Of a stretch of 64,000 nt of DNA, positions 12,336 to 22,266 are shown piece by piece. A model generated the notes under the pieces. That model was not told the DNA's origin, made no database searches, and saw nothing but the letters and a program-made list of their open reading frames with translations. A program made the position numbers and the translations under genes. The stretch comes from Cryptomeria japonica (taxonomy: Eukaryota; Streptophyta; Pinopsida; Cupressales; Cupressaceae), in contig NC_081408.1 of NCBI RefSeq assembly GCF_030272615.1, forward strand, positions 400,735,889 through 400,799,888, given 5' to 3'. Numbering within the stretch: position 1 is the first letter of the stretch; the number at the start of each line of letters is the position of its first letter.

Positions 12336-13137
12336 TTATGAGAGAGAACCAATGATGGAAATGATCATAACTGAACCAGTAGCACCTACACCGAAACAAA
12401 ATGTTGAACCAATTACTCCGGTAGTATTAGAAAATTCAACAGTAACTGAAGACCAAGCTAGAGGAATAGAAAATCAGAAGACTCCTAGGTATGCAAGGTT
12501 GAATCATTCAGAAGATCAGATCATTGGAGACAAAAACAAAGGAGTGATGAGAAGAAGAAGGTTGGTAGCTGATGAGGTATGTTTAATTTCTCAAGTTGAA
12601 TTGGCATCAGTAATTGAAGCTTGTAAAGATGAATGTTGGATGAAAGATATGGAAGAAGAATTAGATCAAATAAAAAAGAATAACACATGGACTTTAGTTC
12701 CCCGACCTAAAAACAAGAATGTTATTGGAACTAAATGGGTTTTTAGGAATAAATTGAATGAAGATGGATAAGTTGTGAGGAATAACACTAGATTGGTTTG
12801 TAAAGGATATTCTCAGAAGGAGAGAATTGATTATGATGAAACCTTTGCACTAGTAGCTAGGATTGAAGATGTGAGATTATTTCTTGCTTATGCTGCACAT
12901 AAGAACTAAAAGGTTTATTAGATAGATGTTAAGTGTGCATTTCTAAATGGAGATCTTGAAGAGGAAGTTTATATTGAGAAATATGATGGATTTTAACTTT
13001 CAGATGACAAAAATATGCTTTGCAGGTTAAAGAAAGCTTTATATGGATTGAAACAAGCCCCTAGAGATTGGTATGCAAGACTAGATAAATATCTTTTGAA
13101 GCTTGGTTTCACTAAAGGTAATGCTGATAGTAATTAA
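12336..13137 (+). pseudogene. Copia 1 reverse transcriptase, first part
   Basis: After the proline- and threonine-rich integrase tail (EPVAPTPKQNVEPITPVV) comes the Copia [22 protein letters not shown] (12680-12739), then [27 protein letters not shown] and [16 protein letters not shown] (about 13037-13084). All lie in the same frame as gag. Stops are at 12769, 12907, 12919 and 12994. The frame is then broken by the solo LTR at 13138; the sequence resumes at 14547 with LYFKITDDD. Confidence 0.88.
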
Positions 13138-14546
13138 TGATGGTATGATGAATCAATAAGAATCCGTTCAACTACTAAGAGGGGGGGTGAATCAACAGAT
13201 AGAAAACTGACATAAACTTTTCACCAAACTCAAAATTAACCTCTCAAAGCAAACTCTAAATTGACTGGTTTAAACACTGAATTTCAAATGCAATAATACT
13301 GACAAGTTAAACTGGTTGACTGTTATAATAGACTAATAGTAAAACATCTTTTAAACTCTCAAAACCTTTTGACTAAATTATTAAAATACTTTGCTGACAA
13401 TAGTTAAAACATATTTCAGATTGCTACCAGTTAACATAACATATCAAAGTGGATTTAGTAGTTAAGCAATTTAACCATAGTAAACATAACCATAAAAGCA
13501 TTCACCACTTGAAACAATATTTTTGACGTGGAAACCCAAATGAGAAAAACCACGGTGGGGATGAAAACCCACAAGTATTCTAAACTCTTCTGAAGTTCGC
13601 CCTGTTAGGAGCCAAGCCTGTTAAAGCTTTACAATAGGTCCTGTTAAGAACACATCCTGTTAGGGACCACCCAACTAAGGGATTGACTATAATGCCTTAT
13701 TAGAAGAAATACCCTACTAGGAGTAACCTTGGTAGAGGATTTTAAATCCAAGCTAATGGACCACCTGGTTAGAGGATTTAGATGACACTAAGCTTGTTAG
13801 AGCTTACCTGGTTAAGGGGTTTGATTGTTGTAATTGTTAGAAAACAATAGGGTTTGCTGATCTATTTGAATAGCACTACACTTTCTTGTTCAGATCCTTT
13901 TCATGCTCCTATATGCCTTTACACATACTGCAGATACATCTCCCAGTTCAGAAACCACACTCTCTTATTCTCAACCACAAATTGCCAACTCTACAACAAA
14001 ACAACTCATTGACCTTATAAACAAAACAATAGGTTGATAACACATCACAAACCTAAAAATCTCATAGATATTACAAACAAATCAGTTCAAGTATGACCAT
14101 TGGATTACATAACAATCACTGCACATCATTCAAGACAACCTCAACCGCTCCTTGATCACCGCTTCATCAAACACTGTAACTCATCAGGCGGTTTCCATTA
14201 CATGAAATGAACTTGCTCATTCCCAAGACAAAAATTATCATCTCTACGTGCCAAAAACCTTTTGAAACTCTTCTCATACAACATGCATATGTGTCATAAT
14301 CATTACCACTCACCATTAGATCATAAACCAATTCAATCGATTCACCAAGCTCCATTGGTTAGAGTTTAGCATATCAACAGGTAGGGTTTACCAGTTGGTC
14401 TCACTTCTTCTCTAGTAATACCGGTTTCCTTCACAAGCTCACTTACCGGTTACAATACAACATTATTACAAAATCATTACCGGTTACAATTGACATCAAT
14501 GACAACATAGAAGTTCATCAATGCAATCTTCATGCAAATGCCAACA
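13138..14546 (-). repeat. Solo LTR of the copia 3 family inside copia 1 RT
   Basis: This 1409-bp sequence begins TGATGGTATGATGAATC, contains GAGGGGGGGTGAATCA near the left end and ends CAAATGCCAACA. It matches the LTRs at 39571-41116 and 45521-47025. It is flanked by ATTAA (13133-13137) and ATTTA (14547-14551), a 5-bp target duplication with one change. Removing it restores continuity of the RT homology. No internal region remains, so it is a solo LTR, probably produced by recombination between two LTRs. Orientation is taken from copia 3, whose genes run on the minus strand relative to the same LTR direction. Confidence 0.88.
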
Positions 14547-15547
14547 ATTTATATTTTAAGATCACGGATGATGACATATTGATTATTGAAGTCTTTGTTG
14601 ATAATACCATTTTTGAAGGTGAAGATAAGTTGTGTATGGAATTCTCTAACAATATGAAGAATGAATTTGAGATGTCTATGATTGGGGAGATGAAATTTTT
14701 CTTAGGTTTGTAGATCACTCAAATTGATAAAGGTATTTTTATCTGTCAAACTAAGTATGCTAGAGAGCTGTTGAAGAGATTTGGGTTGGAAAATTCTAAA
14801 CCGGTTGGTACTCCGATGGTTACAAGTGAGAAATTGACAAAAAAAGATGCATCTGCACTGGTAAATCCTACAAGGTACAAGTCTATGATTGGAGGTTTGT
14901 TATATCCGACCCAGACTAGACTGGATATAATGAATGTAGTTTGTATTGTATCAAGATATCAGAGTGATCCTAGAGAAAATCATGAGAGTGCGGTGAAAAG
15001 GATTTTCAGGTATTTGCAGGGAACAACTGAATATGGTTTGTGGTATCCTAAAAATGATGACTTTACATTATGTGCATATACAGATGCAGATTGGGCTGAA
15101 GATGTTTATGACCGGAAGAGAACATCCGGTGGAGCTTTCTTTCTTGGAAAGAAACTTGTTTCATGGATCAACAAAAAGCAGTCATGTACCTCTTTATCTA
15201 CTACTGAAGCTGAGTATGTTACTACTGCTACTAAATGTACACAAGTTCTATGGATGAAGCAAATGTTGAAGGATATAAAGGTGGATTGTAATGAACCGAT
15301 AGTTATTCATTATGATAACTATGCTGCTATTGATATATCAAAGAATCCGGTATTTCATTCTAAGACAAAACACATATCTATCAATTATAACTTTTTCAAG
15401 GAGAAGGTAGAAGCAAATGAAGTCAAACTGGTTTATGTGAACACTAAAGAGAATATTGTGGACATCTTCACTAAACCTTTTCCTAAAGAATCATTTGAGT
15501 ACTTCAGAGACAGATTGGGGGTTTCTGCCCCTCCGCCAGAGACTTGA
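14547..15547 (+). pseudogene. Copia 1 RT (end) and RNase H
   Basis: The RT resumes at LYFKITDDDILIIEVFVDN (14550 onward). The catalytic box reads FVDN at 14593-14604, whereas copia 2 and copia 3 have FVDD, so an essential aspartate is lost. RNase H is long and open from 14771 to the stop at 15545: SMIGGLLYPTQTRLDIM, YTDADWAEDVYDRKRTSGG, SLSTTEAEYV and HYDNYAAIDISKNP show its acidic residues (D in TDADW, E in EAEY, D in YDN). It ends KPFPKESFEYFRDRLGV, the usual Copia C-terminus. There is one stop at about 14713. It lies 345 bp before the 3' LTR, with no room for an env-like gene. Confidence 0.9.
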
Positions 15548-15619
15548 GTGATGCTGATTGTCATAAGTCCGATATGCATTATCAGAGCTATTACAAATTT
15601 AGGATTGATATGGTGGTAC

Positions 15620-15892
15620 TACTACTCTGGGGGAGTAGTTAGCTATAAGGATTAGAGGATTTATGATTTTTCTTTGATATTTATGTTATATCTTTGGCAT
15701 TGATGTCAAAGGGGGAGAGTTATTATTGTGAAAAAACATAAGGGAGAGATATTTCTTAGGGGAGTTTGGTTCAGAGCTTCATTGCTATATCATTTTGTGC
15801 GAGATTGTTGGTTGTCTTCCATAGGGGAAGACTTGTTTGGCACTTAGATGTTTTTCACATCTAGTGTTGCCATCAATGCTGAAGGGGGATAT
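15620..15892 (+). other. Cluster of three polypurine tracts of copia 1
   Basis: G-rich tracts occur at 15624-15637 (TCTGGGGGAGTAG), 15702-15719 (GATGTCAAAGGGGGAGAG) and 15879-15892 (GCTGAAGGGGGATA), the last touching the 3' LTR. A polypurine tract primes plus-strand synthesis. Repeated tracts of this form upstream of the 3' LTR are a known signature of Sireviruses. Confidence 0.75.
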
Positions 15893-17143
15893 TGTTGGCA
15901 ATTTGGAGGAATTGATTATGTGTTGCATTGATGTTTTGTCATTGATGACAACACTGATTGTTTTGTTTATTTACCAATTTTTGATTGATTTCGGTAGAGT
16001 GGTTGGATTATGATATTGATCCGGTATGCTTTGGTTTGTGAAATTGATTTGGATCTGTCATTCATGCTATTCAGATGCATAGCATGATCAGTTGGTTCGG
16101 GATTTGATGACTCAGATACTATCATTAGTTATAGTAAGCCTTTTGGTCACCGGTAAGAATTTTATCGACAAAGATTTATTGAAGATCTTTTGATGCACTT
16201 GATAAGTGGTGTTGGTGCGGCTTCTAGATGGATTTCAGGATGTTGTTGGTTATCTTGTTCGTGTTCCTGTTGATCGGTGGTGTTGCATTTAGGACTAGAC
16301 CTAATGCTATCTTATTCTGCTAGGTTATGGACCGACTTATGTAACGTGTTGATGGGTGATCCCGACGTGTTACCAAATGGATTCATTGATTGGATTATAT
16401 TGTTTTGGAATTAGGATGACTTGGTTGATCATTAGATTGTGGGTTTACATTATGAATATATTGTACTATCTTTTAGGTGGCCAACCTAATTGTTTAGGTC
16501 TCAGGTTGGTATATATATATGATGTAAGATCTCTTTGTAGATAATGAGATTATGGTTATGGGATGGTTATGCGATTACCTGCGTGAATAATGTTATAATA
16601 ATATGCAGGTTTTTTGGTCGATCATAGGTGATTGAATTGGGTTGGTATGAGAGGTTTAAGACCTCTAGTACCGACCTTAACCGGAATTGTACTCATGCAT
16701 AGGAGATGCTATCTTTGCAGTTCACTCTTCTTTCCAGATTGTAGTTAGGATTTATTTTGTAGTCAGTGAGGCTTCTTTTGTGATGAGTAGTGCGCTCTAG
16801 GCTATTGGCCTTCCTGCATGTGCAGGCCCCTCATTTTGTAATCACATACTTACTACAAAAGTATCATCTGATTGTGGGTAGGCTTCCCACCGTGGTTTTT
16901 CCCTTTACCAAGTTTTTCACGTACAATCTTGGTGTCATGTGTTCTGGATGGATGGTAATTGCTCTGTGATTTATGTTTATGCTTAATTGCTATATTAGTT
17001 ATTCCGGTATTTGGTTTATGCATTCCGGTATTGAGTTTATGTATTCCGATAATAAGGATTTGGATGCTTAAAGTTCTGTAATCCGTTGACAACTGATTCA
17101 CCCCCCCTCTCATTTGTACTCTAGTTATTTGAGTTGTCTAACA
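15893..17143 (+). repeat. Copia 1 3' LTR
   Basis: The 1251-bp LTR runs from TGTTGGCAATTTGG to TTGTCTAACA and pairs with 9357-10600. The TATA-like run at about 16509-16521 is longer than in the 5' LTR. GAGAC follows directly. Confidence 0.92.
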
Positions 17144-17148
17144 GAGAC

Positions 17149-18271
17149 ATAATCAAACAAACAAACAATATGATTGATGCCAAAGTGATTTTTGTCTAGT
17201 TATCATGTTGATTTTAGATATGTCGATAGGGTGTTGTTATGTTTGCTCAATTGTAGTCTCACCATACAATGATTTTGTTAAAGTTCAAAGTTGCATGCTC
17301 ATTCGAAGTGTTTGTGTCTCCATGATGTTTATTAAATGTCTTTGGATTTTGGGGGAAGAGTTTTATGATTTTTAGGGTTTTTCAAATGTTTTAATTTTTT
17401 AGGGTTTTTTCAAGACATTTTATGATTTTTTGGATTTTTTCAAGACATTTTATGGTTTTTTTAGGACATTTTATGATTTGTAGGATTTTTTTAGGATATT
17501 TTATGATTTTTTTAAGGAAATTTTATGATTTTCAATGATTTTTTAAGGACATTTTAGGATTTTAAGGATTTTTTTCAGGATATTTTATGATTTGTAGGGT
17601 TTTTGAGGACTTTTTATGATTTTTTAGGTTTTTTTTAGGACTGTTTAGAAGATAGTTCCTCTGATAGTGAGATGCCAAATATCCCAACCCACTACTAAGG
17701 TTGAGGAGATACCCCAGTAAGGGATAAGACTAGCTTAGTATGCAAGAGCAACACATGCATGAGTTATGCAAAACAAATCCACAAGCTATGATGGGGGTGG
17801 GAAGGCTATTATGGAATGGTAGAGCATATATGGATAGGGCATGATCAAGTAGAGTATTGAAGGAAAAAGGAGGGAAATCTCTATGCATGGTGTTGGTTGC
17901 CAGCTTTCACCATTGTACTTGTCCAAGGCGCCTGATTGCCAAGTTTTCACTAGTGGACAAATTTATTTTTTCTTTACTTTTTTTCTATTTTTCATTTCTT
18001 TTTTTGTGTCACAAGGCACCTGTTTGCCAGTTTTTCACCAAAGTGACAATTTTTTAAAGATCTTTTCTCATTTTTTTGGTATTTTTTCAAGATCTTTTAA
18101 AGAAATTCTCTAAAATACTCAGGTGTAAAACTTGCTAAGGTGAATGATATTAATTAGATCTTCAAGTGGTTCACCTTCTGGAGTAGCCAGCTAATATGCT
18201 CCTTCTATATATGTAGTTGTAATGATGTATGAACCCAGCCAATTTGACTCAAACTTGCCTTTATTCTTTTC
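17149..18271. other. Non-coding interval with T-rich repeats
   Basis: No gene is visible. It continues the DNA that copia 1 split. It contains a T-rich minisatellite (17361-17645) and, at about 17896-18050, a roughly 75-bp unit present twice (CCAAGGCGCCTGATTGCCAA and CAAGGCACCTGTTTGCCAG, each followed by a pyrimidine run). The right end meets the minus-strand Gypsy remnant. Confidence 0.6.
17361..17645. repeat. T-rich minisatellite
   Basis: About nine variants of a unit near 30 bp with the core GACATTTTATGATTTTTTAGG follow each other, with T runs of variable length. Slippage or unequal exchange is the likely origin. Confidence 0.8.
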
Positions 18272-18780
18272 TCAATCTTGCCGATAAACTCGATATTTGA
18301 TTGGATGATGAGTATCTTTGTGTTTTTCCTTCTTTTCTGAAGAAACTAGGGTATAATTACTAATGTGTTTCCCACATAGGCCCATATGCGTATCAACTAA
18401 AGAGGTTTGGGTAACTCTGATAGGAAAGCCCTTTGAGGAAGTGCGACAAAAGGTCCACTGATGTGTTGTATCGCCAAAAGGGGATGGATGTGTGGAATAA
18501 ATGAATGTGGGATTAATGCTTATGAGTGTGAAAAGAAGTGAACGTAGCATGACATGATGGAGATATAAGATCAACAAGTATGCGTTTTGACTTGAGATTT
18601 TATAACTTTTGCCCCTAGTTATTTTAGCATTAGGGGCAATCAATTCGCCTTCTTCTTTCTTCATAGAATTTTTATTCTCAACTTTTGTTTTTGTAGAGTC
18701 CAATAGCTTTTGATTTTGATTTGGACTAGAAGACTTTTTCTTATTTTTGATTTTTGAATTTTTTTTCACCACTTGATTTT
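18272..18780 (-). pseudogene. Lysine-rich protease-RT spacer remnant of a minus-strand Gypsy element
   Basis: The minus strand is open for 166 codons (18772-18272). The first 60 residues are rich in K, S, N and E, and are followed by GELIAPNAKITRGKSYKISSQ. It lies just downstream, on the minus strand, of protease homology (19079-19747), where Tat-type elements carry a spacer before RT. The last 100 residues look non-coding (YLHHVMLRSLLF...). No RT is found beyond it, so pol has been lost or was never here. Function is not assigned. Confidence 0.4.
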
Positions 18781-19078
18781 TTATCTCCGATGAGCAAGGG
18801 ATATTGTAATTATTGTTGATCCAAGTCTAGGAGAGGAGTAGAAATGGAAGGGGTGGATGAGATGGTAAGGTTGCATGAGTTATCAAAGGGTTTGACAATA
18901 TATTCAATGGATTCTTTGTTGGACCCACTCTCAAGACTATTGATATCAAGAGTTGCTTGCACCTCTAGAGAAGATTTGCATTTAGGATTAGTAGCCACAA
19001 CATCAGGTGATTCATACCGAATTCCTTGACATTCTGAATTATCTTATCCTATCCTTTCACCATATGGAGCTTCACATT

Positions 19079-20146
19079 TCATTTTAGTCTACCATAAGTT
19101 TGAGGAGATTTTGGTGACTTTTCGATGCAAAGATCACAACTCACAAAATATTCTCCCACTCCATGTTCTATCACTTGTATTCTAATCTCAGTCTCATTAG
19201 ATTTGGATGTGGACACTTTCAAAGACTCAGGGTCAACATACATTAGAGAAGGAGGCACTTCACGATTGTTAGGAATGATGGATTCAGTCTTAGAACCCAG
19301 ATTGTTGCAATACATAAAAGGATTTGGATATGCTAGTATTGTAACTTCAACCCCATTATGCAGAAACTTGATGCATTGATGGTATGTAGAAGGTAAAAAT
19401 TGCATTGCATGGATCCATTACCTTCCAAGGAGAATATAGGTTAGGGGGAGATCAAGGACTTGGAAAACTACATCCTTCACCACAGGTCCCACTTTGATAG
19501 GCAATATAATTAATCCCTTAGATGAGCGTTCCTCTTGAACATGTGCCTTTATGGTAATCTTTTTCTTTGGATCAACTACACTTTCAATGAACCCTAGTTT
19601 TGTGATTAACTTCAAGGTACAAGTGTTTAGACCTGCTCCTCTATCTATCAAAACTTGCTTGATCTTGACTATATGGACAAGATGCATGAATGAATCGTAA
19701 TTCTTGGTGAAAGTGAGGGTATGAGGGGAGGCGATGTGTCCCACCATAGCTTGAAATTAATCTACATGTAGGTCTATAGGCACTGTAGCAGTAGCGAGCG
19801 CTTTATCAAGGATACGTTTATATTTAGAGGATAGGCATAGCAACTCAAGTATATAAATATGCGTGGGCGTCTTCCCTAAATTCTTTAAAAGATTGTATTG
19901 TGAAGATGGTGCAACAGGTTTAGAATTAGGGCCTTTAAGGATAAATGTACCTCTGCAGGTGGTAGCATTACAAATTAGTTTCTTTTCCCTTTATGATGAA
20001 GGTGTTCAAATGATTATTGGCCTCACTAATGTTATTTATGGTATAATCATTTTTGGCATTGGTATAGTTCACATCGTCAATAGATTTGGGGGCCTTCCCT
20101 TTATCCTTGTCATGCTTGTGTGTGTGAAAAGTGGTAACCTGTAAGC
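19079..20146 (-). pseudogene. Gypsy (Tat-type) protease remnant
   Basis: On the minus strand, fragments between 20146 and 19750 read like the segment before protease (for example VNYTNAKNDYTINNISEANN at about 20080-20020). The protease follows: KQVLIDRGAGLNTCTLKLITK (about 19660-19600) has the catalytic motif as D-R-G instead of D-S/G-G, then KVGPVVKDVVFQVLDLPLTYILLGR and, one frame over, MQFLPSTYHQCIKFLHNGVEV (about 19405-19340). Such LGRPW...STYHQ blocks are typical of Tat elements. Stops near 19410 and in the 19750-19860 region break it. It is the continuation of the gag at 21676-22212, split by the solo LTR at 20147-21305. Confidence 0.75.
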
Positions 20147-21305
20147 TGTAAGACACAAACACTTCAATAAATCATTGCATACATGGTTAAACATATATAA
20201 TCAATGATTATTAAAACCATAACAAATCAATCTATTGCCTTCTAAAAGATGCGAGTGTAGATTTGCTCTCAGATTTGTCTAAGCAATACCAGTGACTAGA
20301 CTACACCAAGATGAAAGATTTAATCTATATGAGCACAAAATTGAGCTAAATGGATGCAATATTAAGCTATATGGATGCAAGATTAAGCTAGATATGCAAG
20401 ATTAAGCTAGACATGATTAAACTAAATATGCAAAAAGATAAGGTGCATTAATCTTAAAGCACAATATTCTCAATGACTAGAGAAAAAATTGCATAATAAC
20501 AATAAATCTCGAGGGTGTCTTGAATGAGAGATGAAAGGCTGAATTTATAGAGAATCCAAAGAGAGACCAATGGTCAAGATCAATTAATGATGAGCGGTTG
20601 AGATTCCTCAAGAGAAAGCACAATCCAAGTGAAATGAAATAATTGGATGGTTTGATTCAGTTTCAGAGAAGATTAGATTGATTTAATCTTGAGATAAATT
20701 CCAATTAAAGCTTGGTTGAATGCATTGAGATTACAAGTCTGAGTTTGCATTGGAGATTAAATTAGTTGATTCCATGCATATTCCTCTTATTTACTCAAGA
20801 TTTTTATTAGAAAAAGACTTTTCATAGCAACTAAACTTCTTTCCTCAAGATTTGCTTTGGAGTTTTAATTTTAGAGAAAATGATTTATTCAATTTAATTG
20901 CTTTTCTTGCTTTTCTGAGATTTCTCAAGTTATCTCAAATTTAGAAAAAGAAATATCTCAAGTTGATTTCTTTTCTCAATTTAATTCCTTTTTGTAAATC
21001 AAATTCATTTTTTTAAATAAATTCCTTTTTGATGATTTAATGGCAAATTTAATTATTAATTAATTATGATAGGATATTTAATTAAATAAATAGAATAATT
21101 GATTAAAATGATATACTTGGAATGATTAATTAATTAAATAAATATTTAATTAATATAGAATGATTTATTTGCCATATGACATTGATGATTTAGGAATTAA
21201 TTAATTAGGTGCTCAAGGTTGATTTAATTTCCTTTGGTTAGGATCTTGGTGATATAGTCGAGATTAGGGGCCCATGGCTTAGGTGACCATTTTTAGGGTA
21301 TTACA
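20147..21305 (-). repeat. Solo LTR (TGTAATACCC family)
   Basis: Read on the minus strand this 1159-bp block starts TGTAATACCCT at 21305 and ends GTGTCTTACA at 20147, with proper TG...CA ends. It is AT-rich (AATTAATTAATT tracts at 21050-21200). The start matches 63554 onward on the plus strand, including CCATGG(G)CCCCTAATCTCG and CTTGGTGAT. It interrupts the minus-strand Gypsy gag-protease. I found no clean 5-bp target duplication (flanks AGCAT and GCTTA on the minus strand), so some flanking bases may be changed. Confidence 0.78.
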
Positions 21306-22260
21306 ATGCTTAGGGAAAGGATTCTTGAATATCTCACAATTGAAGTTACCAGAATGAGTATGTCCATCAACTGAAATATTCCCCTCATCAAGAAGGTATT
21401 GTATCACTTGTCAGAGTTTATTGCAACTGTTAGTCTTGTGACCTTTATTTCTATGATAGTTGCAAAAGTGATCGTCATTCCACCATGGGGGTTTGACTTG
21501 AGGATTATATTCCCTTATCTCTGGAAATGTTATAAGATTATTTTCAAGGAGTTATTTCAACGTTGAATTGAAAGATTGTCTCAATGGTGTAAAATTTTGT
21601 TTAGGGAAGCTTCTTTGTTTCTTTTTTCCTTTGTCTAAGGATGAAACCTTAAGGTTGTAAACAGGTGGTAATTTTTTAGATTTTTTTTGCATCAACAACT
21701 CCGTCATTAACCATATTCTTGTTCTTAGCCCAAAAGGGTGTTTTGTGGTTTGAACTCAAGCCTTTGTGATCTTTATCATCGTTTATCTTTATAGTACCAT
21801 CGACAATAAGGGTTTGTTCAATGCGAAATCCCATGTATATGACCTCATCAGAGGTATCCAAACAATTGAGGCGAAGTTCTCTTCCAATTTCCTTTTTTAA
21901 AATGCAACAAAAGAGATCAACAAGTGGTTTATCAGGAATGTCATCAAGTGCTCTTTTTGTCAAATGTCTCCATCTTTGCAAAAATGATACCAAGGATTCT
22001 CCTTGTTTTTGTTTTGTGTTGAAGAGGTCCATCATGGTCACATCATGTTCACAGTTATAAGTGTTGTCACCAAGATTGTACCCGTGATGCATAAGCTGAA
22101 AGCTCAACAATCTTGTGAAACTTTGGAAGATTTCTAGGCCCGTGGATTTCCTATGGTGAAAATCAACATCCAGAGTGAGCTGGTTCTCTTGGTGAAACCC
22201 CCTAGAAAACAAATATTGATAGAGAAAAGGGATGAGAAAAGTTTGTTGAATAATGAAATC
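21306..22260 (-). pseudogene. gag: Gypsy (Tat-type) gag remnant
   Basis: The minus strand is open from 22212 to 21676 (178 codons). It contains a capsid-like segment: EHDVTMMDLFNTKQKQGES, LVSFLQRWRHLTKRALDDIP, and EIGRELRLNCLDTSDEVI. This is a retrotransposon gag pattern of the Tat/Ogre type. 21306-21675 continues in other frames and includes pieces of the zinc-knuckle-to-protease spacer. The start lies just below the long LTR-like block at 22267, and the first 40 residues match the stub seen in copy 1 at 1300-1480. Together this suggests the order LTR then gag on the minus strand. Confidence 0.72.
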
Positions 22261-22266
22261 CTACTG

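Larger units (their letters stand above)
9357..17143 (+). mobile_element. Copia 1: full-length Ty1/Copia element, Sirevirus-like
   Basis: The element is bounded by two LTRs (9357-10600 and 15893-17143) starting TGTT(T/G)GCAATTTGG and ending TTGTCTAACA. It is flanked by a perfect 5-bp target duplication GAGAC (9352-9356 and 17144-17148). The primer-binding site follows the 5' LTR directly. The internal order is gag, protease, remnant integrase, RT, RNase H. Gag to RT reads in one frame broken by stop codons. Three G-rich polypurine tracts before the 3' LTR, including CAAAGGGGGAGAG, and LTRs of about 1.25 kb fit the Sirevirus lineage; that placement is an inference. It is dead: many stops, integrase core deleted, protease and RT catalytic boxes changed, and a solo LTR inside RT. 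Confidence 0.93.

Noticed and set aside
18797-19379. Plus-strand ORFs at 18844-19029 and 19125-19379
   Set aside because: They are shadows of the minus-strand protease remnant, which shows the conserved STYHQ block.
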